This document shows positions 23,993 to 32,035 of a stretch of 64,000 bases of DNA, one piece after another. Made by a program: the position numbers and the translations under genes. Within the stretch, counting starts at the first letter, position 1; the number at the start of each line of letters is the position of its first letter. The notes under the pieces were generated by a model. It was not told where the DNA came from. It saw only the letters and a list, made by a program, of their open reading frames with translations, and did no database searches. The stretch is from Pirellula sp. Lineage in GTDB: Bacteria; Planctomycetota; Planctomycetia; Pirellulales; PNKZ01. Where the stretch lies: contig PNKZ01000008.1 of assembly GCA_013822735.1 (NCBI GenBank), positions 150,526-214,525 on the forward strand, read 5' to 3'.

Positions 23993-25461
23993 CCGCGGAT
24001 TCTCACCACAGAGGCACGGAGACCCAGAGGAGGAGCCCGAGAACGAGCCCCGTTTCTCGCCTTTTCCTTCTTTTCTCCGCGACTCTGTGCCTCTGTGGTG
24101 AAGCCTTTGGAAGAGATCGGCCGAACGTCGTCCTGATTCTTTGCGATAATCTCGGCTACGGCGACATCGGCTGCTACGGCTCGAAGCTCCATCGCACGCC
24201 GGCCCTCGACAAGATGGCGGCGGAAGGACGCAAGTTCACGCACTTTTATTCCGCCTCGGGCGTTTGCTCGCCGTCGCGTGCGGCGTTGATGACCGGTTGT
24301 TACCCGCTCCGTATCGGCCTGCATCACAACGATATCGATGGCGCCGTTCTGCGACCGCTCGATCACCTCGGCATCTCCGCCGACGAGTTCACGCTGGCGG
24401 AAGTCTTCAAAGCTCAAGGGTATGCGACCAAGGCAATAGGCAAATGGCACCTCGGCGACCAACCGCCGTTTCTGCCGACGCGGCATGGCTTCGACGACTA
24501 CTTCGGCATCCCGTACAGCGAAGACATGACGGCCGACAAAGTGCCCGGCTGGCCGGAGTTGCCGCTGTTGCGCGGCGAGCGCGTCGTTGAGGCGCCGCCC
24601 GATCGCGACTTACTTACGCAGCGTTACACGCAGGAAGCGGTCGAATTTATCACCGCGCACCGCGAGAAGCCGTTCTTCCTTTACTTCCCGGAAGCTACGC
24701 CCGGCAGCGAAAAGCAATCTTTCGCCTCGCCGGCGTTCAAAGGCAAATCGAAGAACGGACTCTTCGGCGACGCCGTAGAAGAGCTCGATTGGTCCGCCGA
24801 TCAGATTCTTCAAACTCTGCAGAAGCTGGGGCTCGACGAACGGACACTGGTCATCTGGACGAGCGATAACGGCGCCGTGCTGCGCAATCCGCCGCAAGGC
24901 TCCAACGCGCCGCTCGGCGGCTGGGGGTACTCGACCAACGAAGGAGGCCAGCGGATGCCGTGCCTCATGCGTTGGACGGGCCGTATCGCGCCGGGCACGG
25001 AGTGCGCGGAACTTGCCACGATGATGGATCTGCTGCCGACTCTGGCGAAGCTCATCGGCACGGAGCTTCCGAGCGACCGCACAATCGACGGCCGCGACAT
25101 CGGCTCGCTCATGCTGGGCGACGGCACGGCGCGCTCGCCGCACGAGTTCTTCTACTTCTACCAGCGCGATCAGCTGCAGGCCGTACGCTCGGGCCGCTGG
25201 AAGCTGCACTTGGCCCTAGAGAAGCCGCTTCGAGCAAAGCAGGGGACCAAGCCGCGCGCGGCGGCCTTGTACGACGTCGTCGCCGACCCGAGCGAAACGA
25301 CCGACCGCATTGCCGAACATCCGGATGTCGTTGCTCGGCTCGAAGCCGCGGCCGCGCGGGCTCGCGACGATCTCGGCGACCAAGGTCGCACGGGCCGGAA
25401 CGTGCGCAAGCCGGGCTTCGTTGAAAGCCCCACGCCGCGCGTGCTTGGGGCAAGCCGATGA
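23989..25461 (+). CDS. Exported sulfatase with repeat-encoded signal peptide
   Basis: 490 residues. The sulfatase domain begins at DRPNVVLILCDNLGYGDIG near residue 44 with the metal-binding Asp pair. The modification motif CSPSR near residue 93 supplies the formylglycine made by FGE. KWHLGD and a late TSDNGA motif follow. Cleaves sulfate esters, typically on algal or host glycans, outside the cytoplasm. The first 43 residues are written over an inverted dispersed DNA repeat: HHRGTETQR from the left arm and SATLCLCGE from the right arm, with SRLFLLFSATLCLCG acting as the hydrophobic core. No in-frame ATG exists between the repeat and the domain, so the repeat is probably translated. Confidence 0.92.
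   Translation: MTADSHHRGTETQRRSPRTSPVSRLFLLFSATLCLCGEAFGRDRPNVVLILCDNLGYGDIGCYGSKLHRTPALDKMAAEGRKFTHFYSASGVCSPSRAALMTGCYPLRIGLHHNDIDGAVLRPLDHLGISADEFTLAEVFKAQGYATKAIGKWHLGDQPPFLPTRHGFDDYFGIPYSEDMTADKVPGWPELPLLRGERVVEAPPDRDLLTQRYTQEAVEFITAHREKPFFLYFPEATPGSEKQSFASPAFKGKSKNGLFGDAVEELDWSADQILQTLQKLGLDERTLVIWTSDNGAVLRNPPQGSNAPLGGWGYSTNEGGQRMPCLMRWTGRIAPGTECAELATMMDLLPTLAKLIGTELPSDRTIDGRDIGSLMLGDGTARSPHEFFYFYQRDQLQAVRSGRWKLHLALEKPLRAKQGTKPRAAALYDVVADPSETTDRIAEHPDVVARLEAAAARARDDLGDQGRTGRNVRKPGFVESPTPRVLGASR
24003..24101. repeat. Inverted CCACAGAGGCAC-family repeat in coding sequence
   Basis: The left arm TCACCACAGAGGCAC (24003-24017) is complementary to CTCTGTGCCTCTGTGGTGA (24083-24101). Related single arms occur at 25836-25862 and 61174-61200. 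This copy lies within the first 40 codons of the sulfatase. Confidence 0.9.
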
Positions 25462-25805
25462 CGCCCGACGAAGCGATGCATCGCGTCGATGAACTGCTGA
25501 GCCACGTCTGGATGGTACGGACGTTCCTCAAGCACAGCGAAGAGGCCGAAGAGGACGACGAACTGATGGAAATCGTGCGCGACCTCTACGACTACACGCT
25601 CGCGCTCGGCGCACCCTGGAACGAAAAGAACTCGGCCGAGTATCTGAGGCAGGCCCGCAAGAAACTTGCCAAGCTCCGCGCGGCGACGGAGCGCTTCGAA
25701 AAGCTCCAACCGGAGATTTCGACGCACACAAACTTCCAGATGGCGGCAAGGTCGTTAAGAGCGGCGGTTCGCGAGGCTGAGATGATCTTGAGTAGTGCAA
25801 ACTAA
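25458..25805 (+). CDS. Small helical protein coupled to sulfatase
   Basis: 115 residues, almost entirely charged helix (DEAMHRVDELLSHVWMVRTF, then RQARKKLAKLRAATERFEKL), no cysteines or membrane segments. Its ATG overlaps the sulfatase stop as ATGA, so it is translated with it. I do not recognise a family. The third position in a run of overlapping genes (membrane protein, sulfatase, this one) suggests a shared process, although a cytoplasmic helical protein would not meet the exported sulfatase. Confidence 0.75.
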   Translation: MTPDEAMHRVDELLSHVWMVRTFLKHSEEAEEDDELMEIVRDLYDYTLALGAPWNEKNSAEYLRQARKKLAKLRAATERFEKLQPEISTHTNFQMAARSLRAAVREAEMILSSAN

Positions 25806-25806
25806 A

Positions 25807-25862
25807 GATTGCAAATTGCAATCATCCGCCTTCTCCGCGTCCTCCGTGCCTCCGTGGTGAAT
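25807..25862. repeat. Two dispersed repeat fragments between converging genes
   Basis: GATTGCAAATTGCAATC is a near-perfect palindrome (same family as 53320-53409). It is followed by CGTGCCTCCGTGGTGA, a single arm of the CCACAGAGGCAC family. Confidence 0.75.
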
Positions 25863-25876
25863 GACCGCTTTCGAAA

Positions 25877-26563
25877 TCAAGTGCCGCGGACAGCGCCAAA
25901 CCATTCGACATGCCGGCGCGGGCAATAGCGGTAGCCGTGGGCCGTGCAATAAGGCTTCAGCCAGACGGAGCGCTCCATGAGTTGCTCGACCTCGGTCCCT
26001 TGCGGCATCAACCAAACATGTTCGCGCTCAACCTGCGGAAATTCTTTCAGATAGGCTTCGATCTCGGCGAGGTCGATTGCCGTGTCGACGACGAACTTCA
26101 GTTGGTATTCGTATTCGTCGGTGAGGCGCCGGATCACCTTCGGCACGTGACGCGACCGCTCATGCCGCTCGGCCCAGCGGGGATGCTTCTCGGCCGACGG
26201 CGTCGAGTTGGCGAGCTTCGGGCTGATCGACATCAAATCGCAGGCGACCGGCAGATAGAGGGTACCGGCCGTTTCGATGGTGATGTGCTTCCCGAGTGCG
26301 CGTAGCGCCGCGGCCAGCGGAACGAGTTCGGCGAAGAGCATCGGTTCGCCCCCGGTGAGGACGACATGCTTGCAGGCATGCCGCGCGACTTCGGCGACGA
26401 TCTCCTCGACCGAAAGATCCTCCCCCTCGGGCGACCACGACGTATACGGCGTATCGCAGAACCAGCAACGCAGGTTGCAGCCGCTTGCGCGCACGAAGAC
26501 GCTCTCGACGCCGGTCAGGCGACCTTCTCCTTGGATCGATAAAAAAATCTCGGCGATGCGCAT
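25877..26563 (-). CDS. queE: 7-carboxy-7-deazaguanine synthase
   Basis: Radical SAM enzyme that converts 6-carboxytetrahydropterin to 7-carboxy-7-deazaguanine in queuosine synthesis. 228 residues. The CX3CX2C cluster motif is CNLRCWFC near residues 33-40, preceded by the family opening IFLSIQGEG and followed by CDTPYTSW. HVVLTGGEPML carries the SAM-binding GGEP. It starts ten bases after queC ends, on the same strand, so they form an operon. The converging gene pair is separated by repeat fragments. Confidence 0.94.
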   Translation of the reverse strand: MRIAEIFLSIQGEGRLTGVESVFVRASGCNLRCWFCDTPYTSWSPEGEDLSVEEIVAEVARHACKHVVLTGGEPMLFAELVPLAAALRALGKHITIETAGTLYLPVACDLMSISPKLANSTPSAEKHPRWAERHERSRHVPKVIRRLTDEYEYQLKFVVDTAIDLAEIEAYLKEFPQVEREHVWLMPQGTEVEQLMERSVWLKPYCTAHGYRYCPRRHVEWFGAVRGT

Positions 26564-26573
26564 CGTTCGGAAT

Positions 26574-27266
26574 CTAAGAACTTTTCATATACTGCACCGG
26601 GTCGGGAAAGCCCGCCTCGGCGAAGCCTTTAAGCCGCAGCGTGCAGGCGTCGCAGTTTCCGCAGGCCCGGCCTTCCAGGTCGGGGTCGTAGCAGGTGTGC
26701 GTCAGGCCGTAGTCGACCCCCAGCGAGACGCCGGTGCGAATAATTTCCGCTTTGGTCAGGCGCACGAGCGGAGCGTGGATCTTGAACGCCAACGATCCTT
26801 CGACCCCCGCCTTGGTCGCCAGGTTCGCCAACCGCTCGAATGCCTCAAGGTATTCCGGCCGGCAATCGGGGTAGCCGCTGTAGTCGACCGCGTTCACGCC
26901 GACGAACAAATCTGCCGCGCCGAGCACTTCGGCATAGCCGAGCGCCAGCGACAGGAGCACCGTATTGCGGGCCGGCACGTAGGTGACCGGAATGCCGGTC
27001 GACATAGTCGCCTCGTCACGATTCTTGGGCACGGCGATATCGGCCGTCAATGCGCTGCCGCCGATTCGCGAGAGGTCGACGTCGACTTGGATATGGTCGC
27101 GGGCTCCCAGCGCCTTGGCGACTTGCCGGCTCGCTTCGAGCTCGAAGCGGTGCCGCTGCCCGTAGTCGACGGAAAGGCCGAACCACTCGAAGCCTTGGCT
27201 CCGGGCAATGGCGGCCGTGGTCGCGGAATCGAGACCACCGGAAAGGAGAACGACGGCGCGAGGCAT
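26574..27266 (-). CDS. queC: 7-cyano-7-deazaguanine synthase
   Basis: ATP-dependent nitrile-forming enzyme that turns 7-carboxy-7-deazaguanine into preQ0. 230 residues from an ATG directly followed by [16 protein letters not shown], the PP-loop that binds ATP. A zinc-binding Cys set is near the end ([20 protein letters not shown]). A longer frame upstream runs into a dispersed repeat ([13 protein letters not shown]) and is rejected as the start. First gene of the minus-strand queC-queE operon, divergent from queF. queD is not in the window. Confidence 0.95.
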   Translation of the reverse strand: MPRAVVLLSGGLDSATTAAIARSQGFEWFGLSVDYGQRHRFELEASRQVAKALGARDHIQVDVDLSRIGGSALTADIAVPKNRDEATMSTGIPVTYVPARNTVLLSLALGYAEVLGAADLFVGVNAVDYSGYPDCRPEYLEAFERLANLATKAGVEGSLAFKIHAPLVRLTKAEIIRTGVSLGVDYGLTHTCYDPDLEGRACGNCDACTLRLKGFAEAGFPDPVQYMKSS

Positions 27267-27299
27267 AAAGATTCGACGGGAAAAGGGAACTCGATCCGC

Positions 27300-27324
27300 G
27301 TGGGCCTCGCTACGCTCGACCCAC
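27300..27324. repeat. GTGGGCCTCGCTACGCTCGACCCAC-type hairpin repeat
   Basis: GTGGG pairs with CCCAC around CCTCGCTACGCTCGA. It sits in the divergent promoter region between queC and queF and is taken as a dispersed repeat; it may affect the promoters there. Confidence 0.6.
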
Positions 27325-27400
27325 CCTACGACGGAAGCGACCACTGGTCACTTTCACCCCATAATGCCACAATCAGAGACTCGATGAAAGGAGCTTGCCC

Positions 27401-27796
27401 GTGCCTGCTGAAACGTCGCCGCTTGCTAATTTGCCCGGCCCCGAACTTTTGGAAACGTTCGATAATCAATTCCCCGACCGGGAATATGAGATTGAGATCG
27501 TCTGCCCGGAGTTCACCTCGGTTTGTCCGAAGACGGGGCACCCCGATTTCGGCACGCTGACCATCACGTACGTGCCGCACTTGAAATGCGTGGAGCTCAA
27601 GAGCTTGAAGCTCTATCTCCAGCAATTCCGCAACGCGGGCATCTTCTACGAGCACGTGACCAACTACATCTTGGAAGCGCTCACGGCGAAGCTCAACCCG
27701 CGCTGGATGCAACTCAAAGCGGCCTTCACGCCGCGCGGCGGCATCGGCACCACGGTGACCGCGGAGTTTGAAATCGAAGAAGGGAAGCGCCGCTAG
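27401..27796 (+). CDS. queF: NADPH-dependent preQ0 reductase
   Basis: Reduces preQ0 to preQ1 in the cytoplasm, the last step before tRNA insertion. 131 residues, the short single-domain QueF type. The active site motif EFTSVCPKTGHPDFG holds the nucleophilic Cys and Asp, and ELKSLKLYLQQFRN is the substrate/NADPH signature. The start is a GTG with AAGGAG seven bases upstream. Divergent from queC-queE, giving three queuosine genes around one control region. Its stop lies in a CTAG shared with the stop of the converging TPR gene. Confidence 0.95.
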   Translation: MPAETSPLANLPGPELLETFDNQFPDREYEIEIVCPEFTSVCPKTGHPDFGTLTITYVPHLKCVELKSLKLYLQQFRNAGIFYEHVTNYILEALTAKLNPRWMQLKAAFTPRGGIGTTVTAEFEIEEGKRR

Positions 27797-28788
27797 CGCT
27801 TGCTCGCCGTGCGGAACGACTTGCCCGCTTGGAACATCGTTTGCCGATCGCGCAGCCAGGCGTGTTCGCCGACCGGCGCGGCTTCCAGGGCCTTGGCCGT
27901 CATTTGTCCGGCGTTCGCAAAGTCGCCTGCTTCCGCATAGGCGTCGGCCAGCGCTGCCAGCGCCGTCCAATCGGTCCAGTTGGTCGCTTCGCCGGCGCGC
28001 TTGGCATAGTCGAACGCTTTGGCGGCGTTGCGAAATGCGGGGTCGGCGCAGGTCGAATGAAACGACGCCGCCGTCAGAAGAAACTGCGGCTTGGCGGGCT
28101 CGAGCGTCAGTGCCGCTTCGTAATCGGCCTGGGCTTCGGCGTTGTGCCCGAGCTGCCAATGGGCGTTGCCGCGATTCCAGTGGAGCGTCGCATCCTTCGG
28201 GCTGCGGCGAAGCGCCTCGGTGTAATCGGCCAGCGCTCGCGACTCGTCGCCCAAGGCGCGATGCGCGTTACCGCGCATCACATACGCGGCCAACGTTTCC
28301 GGCTCGAGTTCGAGAGCCTTATCCAAATCGCGAACGGTCTGCTGATGCATGCCGCGCTTTGACCAAACCATCGCGCGCAGTAAATAGGCGTCGGCCACTT
28401 GTGGACGGAGGGTCATCACCATTTCGGCGTCGCGGACGGCGTCGTCATAATCGCCTTCTAGGCGATGCACTTGGCTGCGGAAGAGATAGTAGACGTGCGT
28501 ATTGATCGGATCGAGACGCATCGCTTCGGAGAGTTCCGCCTTTGATTCGTCCCACTTCTTCTGCGCGGCCAACGTTTGTGCGCGGCGATAATGTTCCGTC
28601 GCCGGAGCGCTTGATGCAGGCGCGGTATGCGGCACTTGCAGCGGCGCGCCGTATGTCGTTTGTTGCACAGATTGCTGAACAGCGGTGGGCGGCGGCGTTT
28701 CCGACGCGGGCGATTGCGCGGAGCAGGGGAGCGCCGCGGCGAGGAATAGCCCGAGGATCGCGATGATACAAATGCTCGAATGGGGCAT
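27793..28788 (-). CDS. Secreted TPR-repeat protein
   Basis: 331 residues with a signal peptide (SSICIIAILGLFLAAALPCSA) and a Pro/Thr/Gln-rich linker to about residue 60. At least five TPR units follow from about 65 to 240 (EHYRRAQTLAAQKKWDESKA, VYYLFRSQVHRLEGDYDDAV, AYVMRGNAHRALGDESRALA, HWNRGNAHWQLGHNAEAQAD). TPRs mediate protein contacts; the partner is unknown. Its stop codon and that of queF share the palindrome CTAG, so the convergent genes overlap by four bases without an intergenic terminator. Confidence 0.88.
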   Translation of the reverse strand: MPHSSICIIAILGLFLAAALPCSAQSPASETPPPTAVQQSVQQTTYGAPLQVPHTAPASSAPATEHYRRAQTLAAQKKWDESKAELSEAMRLDPINTHVYYLFRSQVHRLEGDYDDAVRDAEMVMTLRPQVADAYLLRAMVWSKRGMHQQTVRDLDKALELEPETLAAYVMRGNAHRALGDESRALADYTEALRRSPKDATLHWNRGNAHWQLGHNAEAQADYEAALTLEPAKPQFLLTAASFHSTCADPAFRNAAKAFDYAKRAGEATNWTDWTALAALADAYAEAGDFANAGQMTAKALEAAPVGEHAWLRDRQTMFQAGKSFRTASKR

Positions 28789-28900
28789 GGCCGGCTCCGC
28801 TACGACGTGACGCCCGCCTTAACTTCGGCGGGCTACCTCGGGCGGGGAGTTTAGAAGCCTCGGCCGGCGGCGGCAAGGCGAGCGCATTGGTCCAAAGGAA

Positions 28901-28928
28901 AAGCCCAGGGAGAGTTTTCCCTGGGCTT
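28901..28928 (-). terminator. Rho-independent terminator of aminotransferase gene
   Basis: AAGCCCAGGGA and TCCCTGGGCTT form an 11-bp stem. On the minus strand the stem is followed by TTTTCCTTT. It lies 30 bases downstream of the stop codon at 28956. Confidence 0.9.
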
Positions 28929-28955
28929 TGTGAGGATGGCGGGCAATAGGCTGTG

Positions 28956-30380
28956 CTAGCTAAGATCTCGACCGACCATTGCGAAGATTTCGTACATGGC
29001 GTCAAGATAATCGCGGCATTCGTCAAGCGGCATGGTCAACGGAGGGCTGACGCGCAGTACTTTGCCGGCCAAAGGGCCGAGCAAGTGGATCGCACGGCCC
29101 CGGTCGTCGCCGAGGTAGCAAGCCTTCACGCACGCGTTGGCCGTGTCGGACGGCGTGCCGCCGCCGATCGCCGCACATTCAATGCCCCACACCACTCCTT
29201 CGCCGCGCACATGTGCGACGGCCGGAAGCGTGGCGAGCCGCAGCAAGCCGGCCTCGATCACCTTTGCCAATTGTTGCCCTTGCTCGACGACGTCCGTCGC
29301 TTCGTACTCGTCTAAAGTGGCGAGCACGGCGGCGCTCGAAAGCGGATTGCCGCTCCAGGTGTCGCTCGCCGCACCGTAATGCATCGCGGCAAAAAGATCG
29401 GCTCGACCGACTGCGGCGCTCACCGCCACGCCGTTCCCGAGGCCCTTGCCGAGCACGGTAATGTCGGGCTCGATGCCGTAGTGCGTGAAGGCGAAGAGCT
29501 GCCCTGTACGGCCGAAGTTGGCCTGCACTTCGTCGAAGATCAACAAAATGTCGTGCTCGCGACAGAAGCGTTCGAGCAATTGCATGTATTCCTTCTGCGG
29601 ATGGAACGAACCGCCGCCGCCGAGATACGGCTCGGTGATTAAGCAGCAAATTTTGCTGCCAAGTTCGCGCCACAAGTTTTCGAGCTCTTGCTCGTACTTC
29701 TTCAGGTCGAGCGGTTGCTTGCGTCGCTCGAGCGACAGGCACTCTTCGCGCGGGAAATCGATGAAGCGGACGCGCGGATCGCGATCGCGATCTTTCTCGC
29801 TTCCGGTGACGGCGCCGGCCAAGCCCTTTTTGCCGTGGAATCCAAATCGCGTAGCGAGGATCACGTCTTGGCCCGGGCGACGTTCGAGCGCGCACCACAG
29901 CGCCTTCTGCACGGCCTCGCTGCCGCTGGCGGCCCAAATCACCTGCTCGCAACGGGCGCCGCCGGATTGGCGACGCATCAGATTGACGAGCCGTTCGGAC
30001 GCTTCGACTTCAATCTCCGTGAGGCCGTTGTAGGCCGTGAGCGGAACGCCCGGAAGATACTCATGCGCGCCGTCGTCCGATTCATCGACCTCGTCGGAGA
30101 GGGTAGCGGCGCTCAAGTTCAAGTAACCGAGCATGCGCTGCCACCAGCGCTTCGGATTGTGTCCGAGGTTGGCTACGAGCACGCCGGAAGTGAAGTCGGC
30201 GAGCTTTCGCCCTTCCGGAGTGTAGTGGTAGCTCCCTTCACTCCGCGCGAACACGGCTAAGCTCGGCGTGTAGGTGCGCAAGCAGAGGGGTTCGATCGTC
30301 TGCATACGACGACGCAGATCGTTCGAATTCTCTTCGCCCGGATGTTCGATCGGCGGCACGGAGTCGACGGCTTGGGCCAT
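28956..30380 (-). CDS. Class III PLP-dependent aminotransferase
   Basis: 474 residues. Transfers an amino group using pyridoxal phosphate. The cofactor-binding and catalytic pattern is present: AASGSEAVQKALW for phosphate binding, LLIFDEVQANFGRTG with the Asp that contacts the pyridine nitrogen, and VLGKGLGNGV with the Schiff-base Lys. Close relatives act on 4-aminobutyrate, ornithine or amino sugars; the substrate here is open. Lies 100 bases downstream of a Gfo/Idh/MocA gene on the same strand, so a dehydrogenase then transaminase sequence as in aminosugar or aminocyclitol pathways is plausible. Confidence 0.9.
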   Translation of the reverse strand: MAQAVDSVPPIEHPGEENSNDLRRRMQTIEPLCLRTYTPSLAVFARSEGSYHYTPEGRKLADFTSGVLVANLGHNPKRWWQRMLGYLNLSAATLSDEVDESDDGAHEYLPGVPLTAYNGLTEIEVEASERLVNLMRRQSGGARCEQVIWAASGSEAVQKALWCALERRPGQDVILATRFGFHGKKGLAGAVTGSEKDRDRDPRVRFIDFPREECLSLERRKQPLDLKKYEQELENLWRELGSKICCLITEPYLGGGGSFHPQKEYMQLLERFCREHDILLIFDEVQANFGRTGQLFAFTHYGIEPDITVLGKGLGNGVAVSAAVGRADLFAAMHYGAASDTWSGNPLSSAAVLATLDEYEATDVVEQGQQLAKVIEAGLLRLATLPAVAHVRGEGVVWGIECAAIGGGTPSDTANACVKACYLGDDRGRAIHLLGPLAGKVLRVSPPLTMPLDECRDYLDAMYEIFAMVGRDLS

Positions 30381-30481
30381 GGCTAATGCTTTCGGTTTTC
30401 AAAATGCCAAGGAGTGGGATGCGTGGTTCAACAACACCGACAGGTTCCAACTACGAACTCGTTCGATCTGAATTCACGTCG

Positions 30482-31810
30482 CTAGCGGGCCGCATTCACA
30501 CGGCCGGAATACAACACCTCGGGCTTGCTACTTCCCGGCGCCAGCAACACGAGTCCGCCGGCTTCGTGATCGATTTCGACGACGCAATTCGGCTGACCTT
30601 TTACATGACGTTCGAGAATCGCTTCCATCGCTTGCACCGCGGCGACGGTCTGCCGATCGGCCGACACATCGTTATAAGCGAAGTTCCTCATCTGATCCAA
30701 ACGTTCCGATCGTTGAGTAGCCGGTCCGCCGTGCTCTACGTAAGCCAATTCTCGCGCAAATCTTTCAATGACCTCGATACCGTAGCCGCGTTGCGACCTG
30801 ACGCCCCACGGCTCGGCAAACGTGCCGTTGTAGTGGTTGTTCATGGTCGTCTTCCGCTTAAAGGGGGTGCTTCCCTCGATGGTGCATTCGACGCCCCGCT
30901 TCCGACTGTGGGCGTTCCAGACGCCGTTGTCGAAGCGGAACTGCACTTCCTGTTCGACGTAGCCGGGGAAATTGTCGGGCGTCACCCAACTCGTGTGAAT
31001 GTCGAAGGCCGCCTCGCGACCGTCGGCGTATTCATAAATCATTCGCAGTTGCGTCGAGTCCCACGTCGGGCCGTCGGCCGGTCCGACAAGCCCGCGCTGT
31101 CCGGTACATTGCACGCTTTTCAAGCGCCCGCCGAACGTGAAGTCGATGAGCTTGATGTAGTGCACGGCGACGTACGTGCCCGGATTGCGGCCGACGATCC
31201 ACTCGGCAAACTGCCCGCCGGAAATGGACTTCGGCTCAAGCAACGTGCAGTAGCCGTTGTTGACGTGCTTCAGTTCGCCGTCGACGACGAGCGTGCGAAG
31301 CTTTTTATGATCGGGATCGAGCAACTTGTGGTAGACCACTTTCGCGAGCACCTTGTGCTCCACGGCAAGGCGCTGAAGTTCATCGAGCTCAGCGAGCGAC
31401 AATACCGACGGCTTCTCGATCAACAGATGTTTGCCGGCTTTGAGCACCGCCGAGGCCGCTTCGAAGTGGCGATTGTCGGGCGTGGCGACGCAGACGAAAT
31501 CCACGTCGGTCTTCAGCAACTGCGCGGCGGAGTCGGCGCCGGAGAAACTAGAGAGCTGCGCGAGCTTGCCGGGGGCCGCCTTGCGATAGGCTTCGGCGCG
31601 CGTGCCGGTGCGGCTTGCGACGCCGGTGAGTTCGACGGCGCAAAGCCCGAAGCGCGGATCGTAAATTCCGCCCTCGGCTTGGGCCTGTTCGAAGAACGGG
31701 CGATAGGTCTCATCGAAAATCATTCCGATGCCGATCATGCCCGCTCGCAGCGCGCAAACGGGAACGTTTTGTCGACCGGAAGTATCTACAGTTGCAGAGT
31801 TTGCGTTCAT
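30482..31810 (-). CDS. Gfo/Idh/MocA family oxidoreductase
   Basis: 442 residues. The N-terminal Rossmann domain (about 15-150) opens with RAGMIGIGMIFDET and has the family EKP motif in LLIEKPSVLSLAEL; the C-terminal beta-sheet domain follows. Members oxidise or reduce sugars, inositols or related polyols with NAD(P). Longer than the common 350 residues. Divergent from the GntR regulator, and the aminotransferase follows on the same strand, so the three probably belong to one carbohydrate pathway. Confidence 0.88.
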   Translation of the reverse strand: MNANSATVDTSGRQNVPVCALRAGMIGIGMIFDETYRPFFEQAQAEGGIYDPRFGLCAVELTGVASRTGTRAEAYRKAAPGKLAQLSSFSGADSAAQLLKTDVDFVCVATPDNRHFEAASAVLKAGKHLLIEKPSVLSLAELDELQRLAVEHKVLAKVVYHKLLDPDHKKLRTLVVDGELKHVNNGYCTLLEPKSISGGQFAEWIVGRNPGTYVAVHYIKLIDFTFGGRLKSVQCTGQRGLVGPADGPTWDSTQLRMIYEYADGREAAFDIHTSWVTPDNFPGYVEQEVQFRFDNGVWNAHSRKRGVECTIEGSTPFKRKTTMNNHYNGTFAEPWGVRSQRGYGIEVIERFARELAYVEHGGPATQRSERLDQMRNFAYNDVSADRQTVAAVQAMEAILERHVKGQPNCVVEIDHEAGGLVLLAPGSSKPEVLYSGRVNAAR

Positions 31811-31864
31811 AGTGTTTTCTATTACCTAGCGGCCGCGGCGTTGGTCAACTGTTCGCAGCCCGTG

Positions 31865-31876
31865 ATGAATTCACTT
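31865..31876. promoter_or_regulatory. Operator-like site 1, TGAATTCACTT
   Basis: ATGAATTCACTT at about 55-65 bases upstream of the minus-strand oxidoreductase start. It shares the 11 bases TGAATTCACTT with the perfect palindrome at 32008-32021 near the GntR gene. Proposed regulator site. Confidence 0.5.
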
Positions 31877-32007
31877 CAGGGCGAATCGACGATCTCACTC
31901 CGTCGGGCGCACCCTCGTGAAATGCCGATGAAAGTGGCTTAAACCGCCCACGATCACGGCTTTTTTCGCGAAGGAAAGCTGCCTTCCTCGTCCCGTATCG
32001 GCCATTC

Positions 32008-32021
32008 AAGTGAATTCACTT
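32008..32021. promoter_or_regulatory. Operator-like site 2, perfect 14-bp palindrome
   Basis: AAGTGAATTCACTT is an exact palindrome ending 14 bases before the ATG of the GntR regulator. GntR/FadR proteins bind palindromes of this size, so autoregulation at this site and control of the divergent operon at site 1 are proposed. Confidence 0.6.
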
Positions 32022-32035
32022 TAAAGCTTCTTCTT

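Noticed and set aside
26277..27560. 427-codon plus-strand frame across queE, queC and queF
   Set aside because: Overlaps three recognised genes in another frame; no motif.
30420..30470. Similarity of peptides GSTTPTG (here) and GSTAPTG (near 37665)
   Set aside because: Both lie in frames or extensions not supported as coding, and the DNA does not align beyond a few bases.
30386..31942. 518-codon plus-strand frame
   Set aside because: Antisense to the Gfo/Idh/MocA gene, which has the family motifs.
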